From Melaminivora jejuensis (lineage in GTDB: Bacteria > Pseudomonadota > Gammaproteobacteria > Burkholderiales > Burkholderiaceae_C), in assembly GCF_017811175.1 (NCBI RefSeq), contig NZ_JACWIJ010000002.1, positions 1,674,001 through 1,738,000 on the forward strand: a DNA stretch of 64,000 nt, given 5' to 3'. The position numbers and the translations under genes are program-made. The notes under the pieces are model-generated. The model made no database searches. It was not told where the DNA came from and saw nothing but the letters and a program-made list of their open reading frames with translations. Each line of letters opens with the position of its first letter. Positions within the stretch are counted from its first letter, which is position 1. Of this stretch, positions 42,164 through 53,124 are shown one piece after another.

Positions 42164-42816
42164 TCAAACGACCGCTGCCGGGGCTGTCTGCCCTGCCCGG
42201 TGCAGCTCCAGCGCCAACAGGGCGTTCTCCAGCTCGTGCGCCATGCGTTGCAGCACCATGGCTGCGGCCTGCGCCAGCTCTGCCGTGACGCTGGCGCGGT
42301 CGGCGCACACGATGCGGCGCAGGCGCTCGGCGTCACTGCGCGCATCCTTTTCCATGTGCTCGATCACGTAATCGACATCGTTTTTCAGCGCACGCGACAG
42401 CACGCTGAACACCCCGGGGCGGGCCTTGCTGAACCAGTCGTCGAACCGGGGGCCAGGCGCTGGCGCAGGCGCAGGCTCTTGCGCAGGCCATCCAGGTCGG
42501 CGGCAGCGGCATCGAACGTCCAGGCAGCGCCGGCGGCGGCCTGCATGGTCTGGTGCAGCGCCTGGATGCGCGGCCCAATCCAGCGCTCGCTGGCGGCATC
42601 GAAGGCCATGGCCATGCCCATCAGCAGGCCTGTCTTGGTGGTGTCGGCAAAGTCCCAGATCAGGCCATCTGCGAGCAGGGCGTTGAGTTCGCGCTCGAAG
42701 TCGTCCCAGACTTCATCGGCGATCAGGGAGGCGGTCTGCTCCGTCTGGACGCGCCAGGCCTGCAGGGCCGCGCGCTGGCGCTCCAGGATGTCGTCGAGCG
42801 GGGTGGTGGTGCGCAT
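42164..42816 (-). pseudogene. Unrecognised helical protein, first gene of the Hsp70/HerA operon, frameshifted
   Basis: Restoring one base at the GGGGG run 42448-42452 joins two frames into a 217-aa protein. It is almost wholly helical: LERQRAALQAWRVQTEQTAS, DDFERELNALLADGL, then after the repair point FDDWFSKARPGVFSVLSRALKNDVDYVIEHMEKDAR and ASVTAELAQAAAMVLQRMAHELENALLALEL. A Gly/Met patch (KTGLLMGMAMAFD) could be membrane-associated. No family recognised. Lies 52 bp upstream of the HerA gene. Confidence 0.65.
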
Positions 42817-42990
42817 GGAGTTCTCCTTCGGTATCCGCTGCCATTCAGCGGTAGCGCGAATGTAGAAATCCAGCGCGACAGGTTGTGTCGCAAGCCACAG
42901 CCTTGGCGCTCCGTGGCATCGAATCAGGCCAGCCTCTTGCCCCAGGTCTCTGGGCCGAGGCTGGCCTCACCCCTCTTTCAGCTCTCTTTT

Positions 42991-43046
42991 CAATAGCTGG
43001 CAGCGCTTGTCCAGCAAGGGTTTCAGGGGGATTTTTACCAAAAAAC
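42991..43046 (+). repeat. Dispersed ~56-bp repeat, copy 5
   Basis: CAATAGCTGGCAGCGCTTGT followed by CCAGCAAGGGTTTCAG and GGGGGATTTTT. This is the clearest copy. It lies between the island operon start and the lipase gene; the 233-bp gap (42817-43048) otherwise shows no recognisable feature. Confidence 0.8.
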
Positions 43047-43048
43047 CC

Positions 43049-44274
43049 TCATAGCCCGCGCGCCGTGCGCTGCATGGTGCCGATGGCGTAGGTGAAGTAC
43101 TCGGGCACGCACTCCAGGTGCCCGGCGGGGCGGCTCTGGGTGCATTCCTGCAGGGATACCGGCGCGCCGCCGGCGGCCACCAGGCTGTTGTAGCCCGCCA
43201 GGCCGGCCACGAAGGGCACGGTCTGGTCGTCGCGGCCGTGGAACAGATAGACCGGCGCCGTGGGCTTCCAGCCCCAGTCCACGCTGCTGAACTCCTTGAG
43301 GCCCTGCTGGTTGTCAGCCAGGTACAGGTCGATGAAACGACCGTCGTAGTCCACGTCGGCATCGCCCGGCATCATGGCGCGCATGAGCTGGCGGCGCACC
43401 TCGGCGCGCAGCGAGCTGCCCAGGTGGCTCAGGTTGCCGGGCTTGAGCAGCCAGGCGATCTCCGGGCGCTCGTCCTTGACGCGTTGCAGCTGCGCGTCCA
43501 GCGTGACCTGCAGGTCGTAGGGGCCGGCTGCCGGCAGCGAGGCCTGCAACTGGCCCAGCAGCGGGCTGCCGCTGCGCTCGAGTTCGCGCTGCGCGGCCAT
43601 GGTGGCGTAGCCGCCTTCGGAGTAGCCGACCAGGTACAGCTGGCCGGTGTCGGCCACGCCCGCACCGCGCCGCCAGGTCTGCGCGGCGGTCAGCATGTCC
43701 AGCACGGCGCGCGCCGTGGGGCGGGCCTGCAGGTAGGGGTGCGGGCGGTCGTTGGTCTCGCCAAAGCCTACGTAGTCGGCGGCTACCACGATGTAGCCCA
43801 GCGAGGCCAGCACCATGGGCGGCTCGGCGGGTTCGAGCTTGAGCGAGGGGGCGTTGTCGTTGCGGAAGGTGGTGGCGTGCTGGTAGCTGATGACCGGGCT
43901 GGCCGCGCCCGGCCCTTTCTGCGGCACCGCCACCAGGCCGGAGGCGCGCACCAGGGCGCCGTTGCCGTCTTCGGTCAGGTAGGACAGGCGGTAGGTCTGC
44001 ACCGGATAGCGCGGCGTGACCTCGGGCACTTTGCTGTGATCCTGCGCCAGCGCGGCGCTGATGGCCTGCGGGGTGATCTGCACCAGCTGCCGGGCCTCGA
44101 CCAGTTCGCCCAGGCCCTGGGGCGCGGGCGGCGGCGGGGGCAGCTCCTCGTCCTTGCTGCCGCCGCCGCAGGCGGCCAGCGTGGCGACGGCGCCAGCCAG
44201 GGCGGCACCGTGCAGCCAGCGGCGCAGCCGCTGCGGGGGATGGTGGGGGTGCGGGTGGTGCGGGTGGTGGTCAT
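43049..44274 (-). pseudogene. Secretory lipase-like alpha/beta-hydrolase lipoprotein, frameshifted at the signal peptide
   Basis: A secreted esterase/lipase of 408 aa after restoring one base in a G run (44235-44249). The repaired N-terminus gives a signal sequence ending in a lipobox (AVATLAACGGGS). Catalytic features: nucleophile elbow GYSEGG, acid in FHGRDDQTVPF, His in AGHLECVP; the oxyanion region is ISYQHATTFRND. ATG 44274 has GGAG upstream. Without the repair the main frame has its first ATG at 44083, which would remove the export signal. It follows the alpha-2-macroglobulin gene in the same direction. Confidence 0.8.
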
Positions 44275-44359
44275 CGCCTCTCCTGGGACTTGCGGGTGAT
44301 ATTCACGGGTGTTGGGGTGGTCGGGATGGTGGACGGTGGGCGGGCGGGCAGCGCGCCGC

Positions 44360-47300
44360 TCAGCGCTGGCGCACCTGGACGCCGGCATTGGGCGCCACAC
44401 CATACATCTCGGGAGCATAGAGGGCTTCGACCCGGCTGGCCGGCAGGCTGAAATCGCCGGCGTTGTTCAGCCGCACGGTGTATTGCATGGACACCGAGCC
44501 TTTGGGCAGGTGCTCGTAGTAGCTGCGCAAGGCCTCGAAGCTGCGCTCCTCGTAGGCCGGCCAGCCCCGGCCCTGGCGTTTCTCGCCCTCGGTGGCGATC
44601 TCCGAGTCGCGCCCCAGGCCGCTGCCCAGGATGGTGGCGCCGGCGGGGATGGGGTCGGTGATGGCCACCCAGGTCATGTCGGCGCTGCTGGTCACCTCCA
44701 GCGTCACGCGCAGGATGTCGCCCCGGCTGTACTGGCCGGCGGGCAGGCTTTTGTCGGCCTGCTCGACGGGGGCGATGCTTTTCCTGATGCTGAAGCCGGC
44801 GGCAAAGGGCGCGCTGACCGGCACCGCCGTCAGCGACTGCAGCGTCAGCCAGGGCCGGCCCGCACCCTGATGGGTGACGTTCAGGGTCTGCCCCTTGTCG
44901 CCTGCTTCTGCCGCCGCCGGCCAGGGCAGCAGCAGCTGGTTGCCCGTCAGGGCGCCGGGCGTGGCCGGTGCGCCGAACACGCTGGCCTGGTGCATGGCGC
45001 CCTGCGCATCGGCGCTGGTCAGGCGGCGCACCTGCGCCCAGTCCACTGCAGCGCTGGCGGCGCCCAGGCTGGCGCGCGTGTGGCCGGCCACCGGCGTGGA
45101 CTCGAACCTGGCGCTGAACTGCTCCAGCGCCAGCGCGCCCCACAGGTTGGCCGTGGTGGTCAGCCAGGCCCCACCCTGCTGGCGTGCGATGAAGCCGCTG
45201 GCCAGACGCGGCAAGTCGTCCTGCCAGGCGGGCTCATCCAGCACGGCCAGCAGCAGGCGTGCCAGGTTGACCTCGGCGCCCTGCATCAGCCACCACCAAG
45301 CATCGCCGTCCTCGGTGGCAAAGCCGGCGCGGCTGCCCTGCCAGGACAGGCGCGCGCGCAGGATCTGCAGGGCCTGCTGCCGGTGCTGCTGGCGCTGCGG
45401 GATGCCGTCCAGGCGCTGCAGCACGTTGAGCCAGTCGATCACGGCGTGCGTCGGCCACTGGTCGGGCGCGATGGTGATGCTCGAGAGCATGGCCACCTGG
45501 GCCTTGCCGTAGCGCGACAAGGCCTCGATGGCGGCGAGCTTGCGCACGTCCAGATCCTTGCGCGGGCTCCAGAAGTTGCGCTGGATGCGGCCCTCGACGA
45601 AGGCGCTCAGGCCGCGCTCCAGCGGCTCGCGCGCCTCGGGCGGCAGGGCGAACTGCGGGTGCTTCCGGGCGGCCTCGTGCGAGGCCGCCAGCAGGTAGCT
45701 GCTCAGGGCGTCGCTGCCCCGGTGGCTGCTGCCGGCGGACGGCGGGAAGTACTGCGCCAGGCCGTCCTCGTCCAGATAGGTCGGCAGCTGCGCCACGATG
45801 GTCTGCCAGAGTTTTTCATCCTGCAGGCCGATGGCGCGGCTGGCCTGCTGCTCCAGGCAGGTGTAGGGGTAGCGCGCCCACCAGTCGCGCACGCCGGGCA
45901 GGCCGGCAGCCAGCCGGGGGCTGAAGGCCAGGCGCAGGCCGCCGTGGCCGGGCAGCGCGCCGGCGGGCGGCGCCACCTCGCGCGTCAGCTGGCCGTCCAG
46001 CTGCACCAGCGTGGCCTGCTGCACGGTGGTCGGCACGGCGGGAACGATGCGTTGGCTGACCTTAAGGGCGTCGCGTGCGCCGGATCGGGTATCGCGCGCC
46101 TCGATCTCCCACAGCAGGGCCTGCACGCGCGTGCTGCCCAGCTGCTCGGGGCGGTCACGTCCCAGGCCAGCTCGCGCGACTCGCCAGCGGGCAGGTCGAT
46201 GCGCTGGGGCTTGAGCTCCAGCAGCGTGGCGCGCGGGCTGACTTCGACCTGCATGGCGTGCGCCGTGGTGTTGCGCAGCGTGAACTGGGCGCGCAACCGG
46301 TCGCCGCCGCGCACCAGCGGCGGCAGGCCACTGACGATCTGCAAGTCCTGCGTGGCGCGGATGCTGGCGCTGCCGGTGCCGAACAGCCCCACTCCGGCAT
46401 CGGCCACGGCCACGACCTTGAAAGTGGTGAGCGCGTCGTTGAGCGGCACGGTGACCCGGGCCTGGCCCTGGGCATCGAGCCGGATGGCCGGCTGCCACAG
46501 CAGCAGCGTATCGAGCAACTCGCGCGTCTGCGCCCGCCCGCCGCCGCCGCCTGCCGGCACGGCCTTCTTGCCGTAGTGGCGCCGGCCAATGATCTCCATC
46601 TGCGCGGTCGAGGTCTCCACGCCCCAGGAGCGCCGCGCCAGCATGGCTTCCAGCAGGTTCCAGCTGCTGTTGGGCATGAGTTCCAGCAGCGCCTGATCGA
46701 CGGCGGCCAGCGCCACCTCGGCCCCGGCTGCCGGCTTGCCATCGGGCAGCTGCGCGGTGATGGTGACCTGCGCCTTGCCGCGCACCGGGTAGCTGGCCTG
46801 GTCGGCCTGCACGCGCACGGCCAGCTGGTGGGCGGCGGCGCCGACCTTCAGTTCGGCCACGCCCAGGCGGTAGGCCGGCTTGGCCAGATCGACCATGGCC
46901 GTGGGCGCGACGTATTCGCGCCCCTCGTGCCAGAAGGCGTTCCACCACTCGCGCGGCGCCTTGAAGCCCCAGGTGAAGAAGCTGTACCAGGGCACTTCGC
47001 GCAGGCGCCCGCGCAGCGCCAGCACGCTGACATAGACGTTGGGCGCCCAGCCGTCCTCGATCTTCAGCTCTATGGTCGGATCCTGGCCGCTCAGCTGCAC
47101 CACGCGGGTGTCGAGCACGCCCTCGCGCTCGATGGCCACCAGCGCGGTGGCGAAGCGAAACGGCATCCGCACTTGCAGCCGGGCGGTCTCGCCGGGGGCG
47201 TAGGATTTTTTCTCGGGCAGCACATCGATGCGGTCGTGATCCTCGCCGCCGAACCACAGCTCGCCCCGGCGCGTGACCCAGATGGACGTGGCAGCCTCGG

Positions 47301-50300
47301 CCTCGTTGCCGTCGGCATCGCGCGCCGTGGCCACCAGTTCGACCTCGCCCGGCTCGTCGAGCCTGACATCGCACAGCAGCAACCCACGGCTGTCGCTCTT
47401 GCCGGTACACACGGTGCCCAGGTCGCGCGTGTGCGTCTGGTTGTCGTAGCTGTAAAAGCCCCCGACCAGGCGCTTTCTGCTGGTGGTGGTGCTGCGGGCA
47501 ATGGCCTGCACGGCCAGCGGCACGCCGGCCTGCGGCTGGCCATCGGGCGACAGCGCCAACGCCGAAAAGCGCACGCGGCTGCTGCTGGCGGCCCAGCCCT
47601 CGGCCTTGATGCCGGCCACCACCGCCGCCGGCCACAGGGTCTGCGTGCTGCGCAGCGTCTGCACCTCGCCGCTGGGGTCGGCGTAGCTGGCCTCCAGCAC
47701 CAGCTCCTGCGCCTGGCGCGCGCCGGGCAGGTGCTCGATGGTGACGCGGCCTGCGCCGCTCTTGTCCAGCGTCAAAGCCAGCTTGTCGGCCACCACGCGC
47801 GCATCCTGGCGCGCGGCGGCCTCCTCCTCGTCGCCCCCATCGCCATTGCCGTTGCCGCTGCCGTCCTTGCGCCGGGCCTGGAAGCTGAAGGCGTCGTAGT
47901 CGGCGAACTGCAGATTGCGCTCGCGCACCAGCGCCGACACGCGCACCGGCAGCCGCGCCGCCGGCCCGCCCGCCACATAGCTGACCTGCACATCGACGGG
48001 CAGGCTGCGCGCGCGCACCAGGGTCTTGCTGTCCGCCGGGGCGATGCGCCCCTGCAGCACCGGCAGGCGAAACTCCTCGACGCGGAAGCTGCCGCTGTCG
48101 AAAGTGCGTGCGCCCTGCTCTGCCTCGCTGGTGCGCAACTGCACCTGGTACAGCCCCAGCTTGGCAGCCGGCGGGATCTTGAACTCGCCGTGCGCGCTCA
48201 GGCCGCCGGTGGCCGTGGCGCGCCAGTGCAGCGCCTGGGTGAACTCCTGGCCGCTGCCGACGTGGGTGATGACCAGCTCGCCCGGCCTGTCCTTGGGCAG
48301 GCCGAAGCCCGCCCCGGTCTGGCTGCGCAGCAGGTGCTTCATGGACAGCGTCTCGCCGGCGCGCAGCAGCGTGCGGTCGAAGATGGTGTGCGCCAGCACG
48401 TCGGGCTGGGCGCCGCTGCCGATGGGCAGGTTGAAGCGCCAGGGTTCGATGCCGCGCTGCCAATCGCTCCAGGCAAAGGCCAGATCATCCCCGGCCCGGG
48501 CGCTGACGAAGTAGGCGCGGCGCCACTCGCCCTCGCCGCTGCAGCCCGGCGGCTCGGGCGACAGGTCGGCAAAGCGGGCGACGCCCTGCTCGTCGGTATT
48601 GGCGCTGGCCAGCTCCGTGCCATCGCACGAGGACACGCGCACGCGCGCGCCGGCCACGGGCTGGCCCTTGTCCAGCGTGGTCACCCAGGCGGCGGCGTTC
48701 TCGCGCCCGAGCTTGAAATGCACGCCCAGGTTGGTCACCAGCGCCGTGGTGCGCACGTACATGCTGCGCTGCGCGCCGTGGCGTGCGTCCAGCAGCGAGG
48801 CGCCCAGCAGCGGCGAGGCGATCTCCACCACGGAAAAGCCCGGCGCCAGCGGGATGCCCACGACCTCGAAGGGGCGCGGGTCGTCCTTGCCGGCATGGGG
48901 CACCTGCAGCGTCTGCACGCCGGCGCGGCCCACCAGCAGCGAGACCATGCGCGACTGCACCCTGTCTTTGTCCTCATCCTCCAGCACTGCGGGCAGCTTG
49001 GCCTGCACGTCGCGCCGGGCCTGCTTGCGCTCGACCCAGAAGTCGTCGTAGCGCTGCACGCGGCGCAGCCAGGCAATGATCTCGGCGTCGCCCCGGGGCT
49101 GCAGGGTGCTGACCTGGCTGGCCGGCTGGTTGGCCGGGGCGCTGCCGGCGCCGGGCTGCAGGCCCTGCACCGCCAATTGCGCCTCCACCTTGCGCAGCGT
49201 CACCGGCAACAGGGCCGGGCCGTCCTGGCCTTCGGCGTAGCGCTCGATGATGCCGAAGGGCGCGGCGGCGAACTTGGCCAGCGGCGGCATGGCGCCGGTG
49301 GCCACGATCATGGGAAAGCTCTGCGCGTTGGCCGGTGCGCGGCCTGCGTCATCGACAAAACCTGCCGGCAGCGTCAGCGTATAGCTGCCCTGCACGGCAA
49401 AGGGCGGGGCGAAGCTGACGCCGTTGACCAGCGCATCCGCCGGGGTGGCGCTGGCCGCGCTCGTGGCGGCATCCTCATCGCCGTCGCCATCCAGGCGCGG
49501 CTCCAGCGTCTGGCCCGCGCCCTTGAGGCGGATGGCGCGCGCCAGCTTGGCCGGCACTGGCGCGTTGAAGGACAGGCGCAGGGGCCGGATCGGCAGGCAG
49601 GCGGCCTGGGCGTTCTCGCGTTCGCAGGAAAAATCCAGCGCAAAGGGCGCGCGCACCTGGTAGTCGAAGCGTTTTTCCACGCGGTTGGCGATGCCGCTGG
49701 GCGTGGCCACGCCGGCGCCAAAGACCAGCTGCATCCGGCTGCCGGCAGTGAGCCGGCGCACACAGGACAGGGCCGCGTAGCGCTGCGGCGCCTTGGCCGC
49801 TGCCTTGGCCACGTGCGCGGCGGCCAGCAGCTCCTCGCGCGCCTTGCCCTCCAGCAGCCGCACGGGGATGCGCTCGCCCACGTCCTCGGCCACGCACCAG
49901 ACATGCTCGGCCACGCTGGCCGGCGCAGCCGGGCCGTTCAGGCGCAGCACAAAGGCCTGCTCCTCGTCGATGTCCTGCCAGGAGCCGGGATAGACCTGCT
50001 GGACGAACGGCCCGCCACTATTGAATTGATAGCTGGAAGCGCTTTCCAGTAGCTGGTTTGCGGTTGATTTGAAGCCTGAATTGGCGCTCAGGGTGCAGCG
50101 CACGCCGGGCGGCAGATCCTGCGCCAGCTCATAGACCCATTCGCGCTCGCTGTTCCAGCGGCCCGCGCCGCGCGCGGCGTCGGCATCGCTGCAGGCCAGG
50201 GTGAAGGGTGCCGGCGCGCGCGCATCGCCAAACTGCACGGCGGCGCCATCGAACTTGACGACCACCTGGCGCACCTGCGCCACCTCGCCCTGCGGCGACA

Positions 50301-50397
50301 CGCTGGTCACGCTGAGCGCCTGCGCCAGCGGGGCACTGGCCATCAGGCACAGCGCAGCCAGCGTGCGGGCGGTTCGCCATGTGGTGGTGGAGGACAT
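44360..50397 (-). pseudogene. Bacterial alpha-2-macroglobulin, one frameshift
   Basis: A very large periplasmic protease-trapping protein, about 2012 aa after restoring one base at the GGGG run 46148-46151 (YfhM-type proteins are ~1650 aa). It has a signal peptide (TLAALCLMASAPLAQA) and no lipobox. The MG2 region carries ADSKTLVRARSLPVDVQVSY; the bait/A2M region LWQPAIRLDAQGQARVTVPLNDALTTFKV is at the shift side; the thioester CLEQ (YPYTCLEQQASRAIG) maps to 45848-45859. The thioester domain is therefore predicted functional. The two frames join cleanly (VTAPEQLGSTRVQALL). A dispersed repeat lies in frame near the N-terminus. Confidence 0.88.
50022..50080 (+). repeat. Dispersed ~56-bp repeat inside the alpha-2-macroglobulin gene
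   Basis: GATAGCTGGAAGCGCTTTCC followed by AGTAGCTGGTTTGCGG and TTGATTT. On the coding strand it encodes GFKSTANQLLESASSYQF, keeping the frame open. Confidence 0.65.
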
Positions 50398-50452
50398 GAG
50401 CGTTCCTTTGTCGCAGGTGCTGCGCCGGGCGCCCGGCGCGTGCAGGAGTGTC

Positions 50453-51439
50453 TTATTGCGGCGTGAAGCCCGAGTCGCGGATGATGCGCGTCCACACTGC
50501 CGTGTAGGCGCGCTCGCGCTCGGCCAATTGCGCCGGTGTCATGAAGCCCACCGTCAGGCCCATATTGACCAATTGCTCGCGCACTGCCGGCTGCGCCACG
50601 ACCTGCGCCAGCGCCTGGGAAAAGCGCGTCAATTGCGCCTCGGGCGTGCCCGCCGGGGCATAGAAGCCGTAGTAGGGCGTGTCCTCGAAACCCTTGAGGC
50701 CCAGCTCATCGAAAGTGGGCACGTCGGGCAGCGCATCCTGGCGCTTGCCGCCCAGCACGGCCAGCATCCGCAGCTTGCCGGCGCGGTGGTTCTCGATGAA
50801 ATCCTGTACCGAGGCGATGCCGGCAGGAATCTGGTTGCCCAGCATGTCGCCGATCATGGGCGCGCTGCCCCGGTACGGCGCCGACACCAGATCCAGGCCG
50901 TAGCGCTGGCCCAGCAGCTTGACCAGGAACTCGGGCGTCGAGGCCGGCGCCGGGATGCCGATGGCGCTCTTGCCGCCCTGCTTGCGCTTGACCCAATCGA
51001 CGAACTCCGGGAAGGTCTTGGCCGGCGTGCCGGGCGAGACCGCCAGGCCGTTGACGAAGGTGGCAAAGCCGCCAGCGGCAACGAAGTCGCGCGCCGGCTC
51101 GAAACCGGCGTTCCTGACCACCTGCGGCAGGATGGAAATGGTGTGGTCGTGCGTCAGAAACAGCACGCTGCCGTCGGCGGGCGCGCTCTTGAGCGCCAGC
51201 GCGGCGATCTGGCCGCCGGCGCCGGGGCGGTTTTCCACGACCACGGTCATGCCGAGCTGCTCGCGCAGCTTCTCGGCCAGCAGCCGCCCGATGGCGTCGG
51301 TGCCGCCGCCGGGCGGGAAACCCACCAGGATGCGCAAGGTCTTGGCGCTGGCCGCGCCCTCGGCCTGGGCGGCAAGGGCGGCAGGCAGGGCGCTGGCCGC
51401 CAGGGTGTGGGCCAGCAGTCGGCGTCGGGTCAGGGTCAT
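50453..51439 (-). CDS. Bug/TctC-family periplasmic solute-binding protein
   Basis: A 328-aa tripartite-tricarboxylate-type binding protein. The N-terminus has a twin-arginine-like signal (TRRRLLAHTLAASALPAALAA). Family motifs follow: RILVGFPPGGGTDAIGRLLA, VVVENRPGAGG, and near the C-terminus YGFYAPAGTPEAQLTRFSQAL. Such proteins bind carboxylates; most Bug proteins are orphans without TctAB, as here. Greatly expanded in Bordetella and Comamonadaceae, which supports the proposed host group. Ligand unknown. Confidence 0.93.
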   Translation of the reverse strand: MTLTRRRLLAHTLAASALPAALAAQAEGAASAKTLRILVGFPPGGGTDAIGRLLAEKLREQLGMTVVVENRPGAGGQIAALALKSAPADGSVLFLTHDHTISILPQVVRNAGFEPARDFVAAGGFATFVNGLAVSPGTPAKTFPEFVDWVKRKQGGKSAIGIPAPASTPEFLVKLLGQRYGLDLVSAPYRGSAPMIGDMLGNQIPAGIASVQDFIENHRAGKLRMLAVLGGKRQDALPDVPTFDELGLKGFEDTPYYGFYAPAGTPEAQLTRFSQALAQVVAQPAVREQLVNMGLTVGFMTPAQLAERERAYTAVWTRIIRDSGFTPQ

Positions 51440-51489
51440 GGCAGTGCTCGCAGGATCAGGGTTGGAAACCGGGCAAAAAGCATCAAAAT

Positions 51490-51545
51490 AACAGTGAAAT
51501 CAGCCGCAAACCCTTACCAGGCAAGCACTGACAGCTATTGTTTTT
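51490..51545 (-). repeat. Dispersed ~56-bp repeat, copy 6
   Basis: On the minus strand: AATAGCTGTCAGTGCTTGCC followed by TGGTAAGGGTTTGCGGCTGATTT. It separates argH from the Bug gene. Confidence 0.75.
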
Positions 51546-51563
51546 GATAGTCGATAAAAGCTT

Positions 51564-53048
51564 TCAAGCCTTCAGGCGTGCCTGATGGCGTTGCAGTTGC
51601 GCACGCACCTGGGCCGGCGCCGTGCCGCCCAGGGTGTTGCGCGCGTTCAGCGAGCCTTCCAGGCTCAGGGCCTCGAAAATATCGCCTTCGATGGCCGGGT
51701 GGAAGCCCTGCAGCTGCGCCAGGCTGAGCTGCGCCAGATCGACGCCCTGCGCCAGTGCGGCCTTGACGGCGTGCGCCACGGTCTCGTGCGCGTCGCGAAA
51801 CGGCAGGCCCTTTTTCACCAGGTAGTCGGCCAGGTCGGTGGCCGTGGCATAGCCCTTGAGGGCGGCGGCGCGCATGTTCTCGCGGTTGACCTGGATGCCG
51901 CCGCTCTTGGCGCCTGTGGCCGGATCGGGCTGGCCGCCGATCATCTCGGCAAAGATGCGCAGCGTGTCCTTGAGCGTATCGACGGTGTCGAACAGCGGCT
52001 CCTTGTCTTCCTGGTTGTCCTTGTTATAGGCCAGCGGCTGGCCCTTCATCAGGGTGATCAGGCCCATCAGGTGGCCGACCACGCGGCCCGTCTTGCCGCG
52101 CGCCAGCTCCGGCACATCCGGATTTTTCTTCTGCGGCATGATGCTGGAGCCGGTGGTGAAGCGGTCGGCGATGCGGATAAAGGCAAAGTTCTGGCTCATC
52201 CAGACGATCAGCTCCTCGGACAGGCGGCTGATGTGAACCATGACCAGGCTGGCGGCGGCGGCGAACTCGATGGCGAAGTCGCGGTCGCTCACGGCGTCCA
52301 GCGAGTTCTGGCACACGCCGTCCATGCCCAGGGCCTTGGCCACGCGCTCGCGATCCAGCGCATAGGTGGTGCCGGCCAGCGCCGCACTGCCCAGCGGCAG
52401 CACGTTGACGCGCCGGCGCACGTCGTTCATGCGTTCGGCATCGCGCGCGAACATTTCCACATAGGCCAGCAGGTGGTGGGCAAAGCTCACCGGCTGGGCG
52501 ACCTGCAGGTGAGTGAAGCCGGGCAGGATGGCATCGACGTTGTGCTCGGCGACTTCGACCAGCGCGCGCTGCACATCCGCCAGCAGGCCGGCGATCAGGT
52601 CGATCTCGCCGCGCAGCCACAGGCGCACGTCGGTGGCCACCTGGTCGTTCCTGCTGCGGCCGGTGTGCAAGCGCTTGCCGGCGTCGCCCACGAGCTGCGT
52701 CAGGCGCGCCTCGATGTTCAGGTGTACGTCCTCCAGGTCGAGCTGCCAGTCGAACTCGCCGGCCTCGATCTCGCGGGCGACCTGCGCCATGCCGCGCTCG
52801 ATGGCCGCATGATCCTCGGCGCTGATGATGCCCTGCGCGGCCAGCATCCCGGCGTGCGCCAGGCTGCCGGCAATATCGGCCTGCCACAGGCGCTTGTCGA
52901 AGAAGACGCTGGAGGTGTAGCGCTTGACCAGATCGCTCATAGGCTCGGAAAACAGCGCCGACCAGGCCTGCGCCTTGGTGGCGAGCTGATCCTGGGAGGG
53001 CTGGGAGGACTGGGCAGGCTGGGTAGGCGGAACGGCGGCAGAGGACAT
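51564..53048 (-). CDS. argH: Argininosuccinate lyase
   Basis: Last step of arginine synthesis: argininosuccinate to arginine and fumarate. 494 aa; the enzyme proper starts at about residue 25 ([20 protein letters not shown]). The fumarase/aspartase signature [15 protein letters not shown] is present, with HTGRSRNDQ and the catalytic-loop Ser. ATG 53048 is taken; the reading frame continues far upstream through the opposite-strand kinase gene but that part is non-coding. Divergent from the LytS-type kinase. Confidence 0.97.
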   Translation of the reverse strand: MSSAAVPPTQPAQSSQPSQDQLATKAQAWSALFSEPMSDLVKRYTSSVFFDKRLWQADIAGSLAHAGMLAAQGIISAEDHAAIERGMAQVAREIEAGEFDWQLDLEDVHLNIEARLTQLVGDAGKRLHTGRSRNDQVATDVRLWLRGEIDLIAGLLADVQRALVEVAEHNVDAILPGFTHLQVAQPVSFAHHLLAYVEMFARDAERMNDVRRRVNVLPLGSAALAGTTYALDRERVAKALGMDGVCQNSLDAVSDRDFAIEFAAAASLVMVHISRLSEELIVWMSQNFAFIRIADRFTTGSSIMPQKKNPDVPELARGKTGRVVGHLMGLITLMKGQPLAYNKDNQEDKEPLFDTVDTLKDTLRIFAEMIGGQPDPATGAKSGGIQVNRENMRAAALKGYATATDLADYLVKKGLPFRDAHETVAHAVKAALAQGVDLAQLSLAQLQGFHPAIEGDIFEALSLEGSLNARNTLGGTAPAQVRAQLQRHQARLKA

Positions 53049-53124
53049 GGAGGGCAATAATCCGGTGAAGATGCGGCTGCGCCAGAGCGGGCGCCACGGT
53101 GGCAGGACAGATGCGGGAGCGCAA

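Noticed and set aside
46075..50052. 1325-residue open frame opposite the alpha-2-macroglobulin gene
   Set aside because: Same antisense artefact: low-complexity composition and full overlap with a recognised gene.
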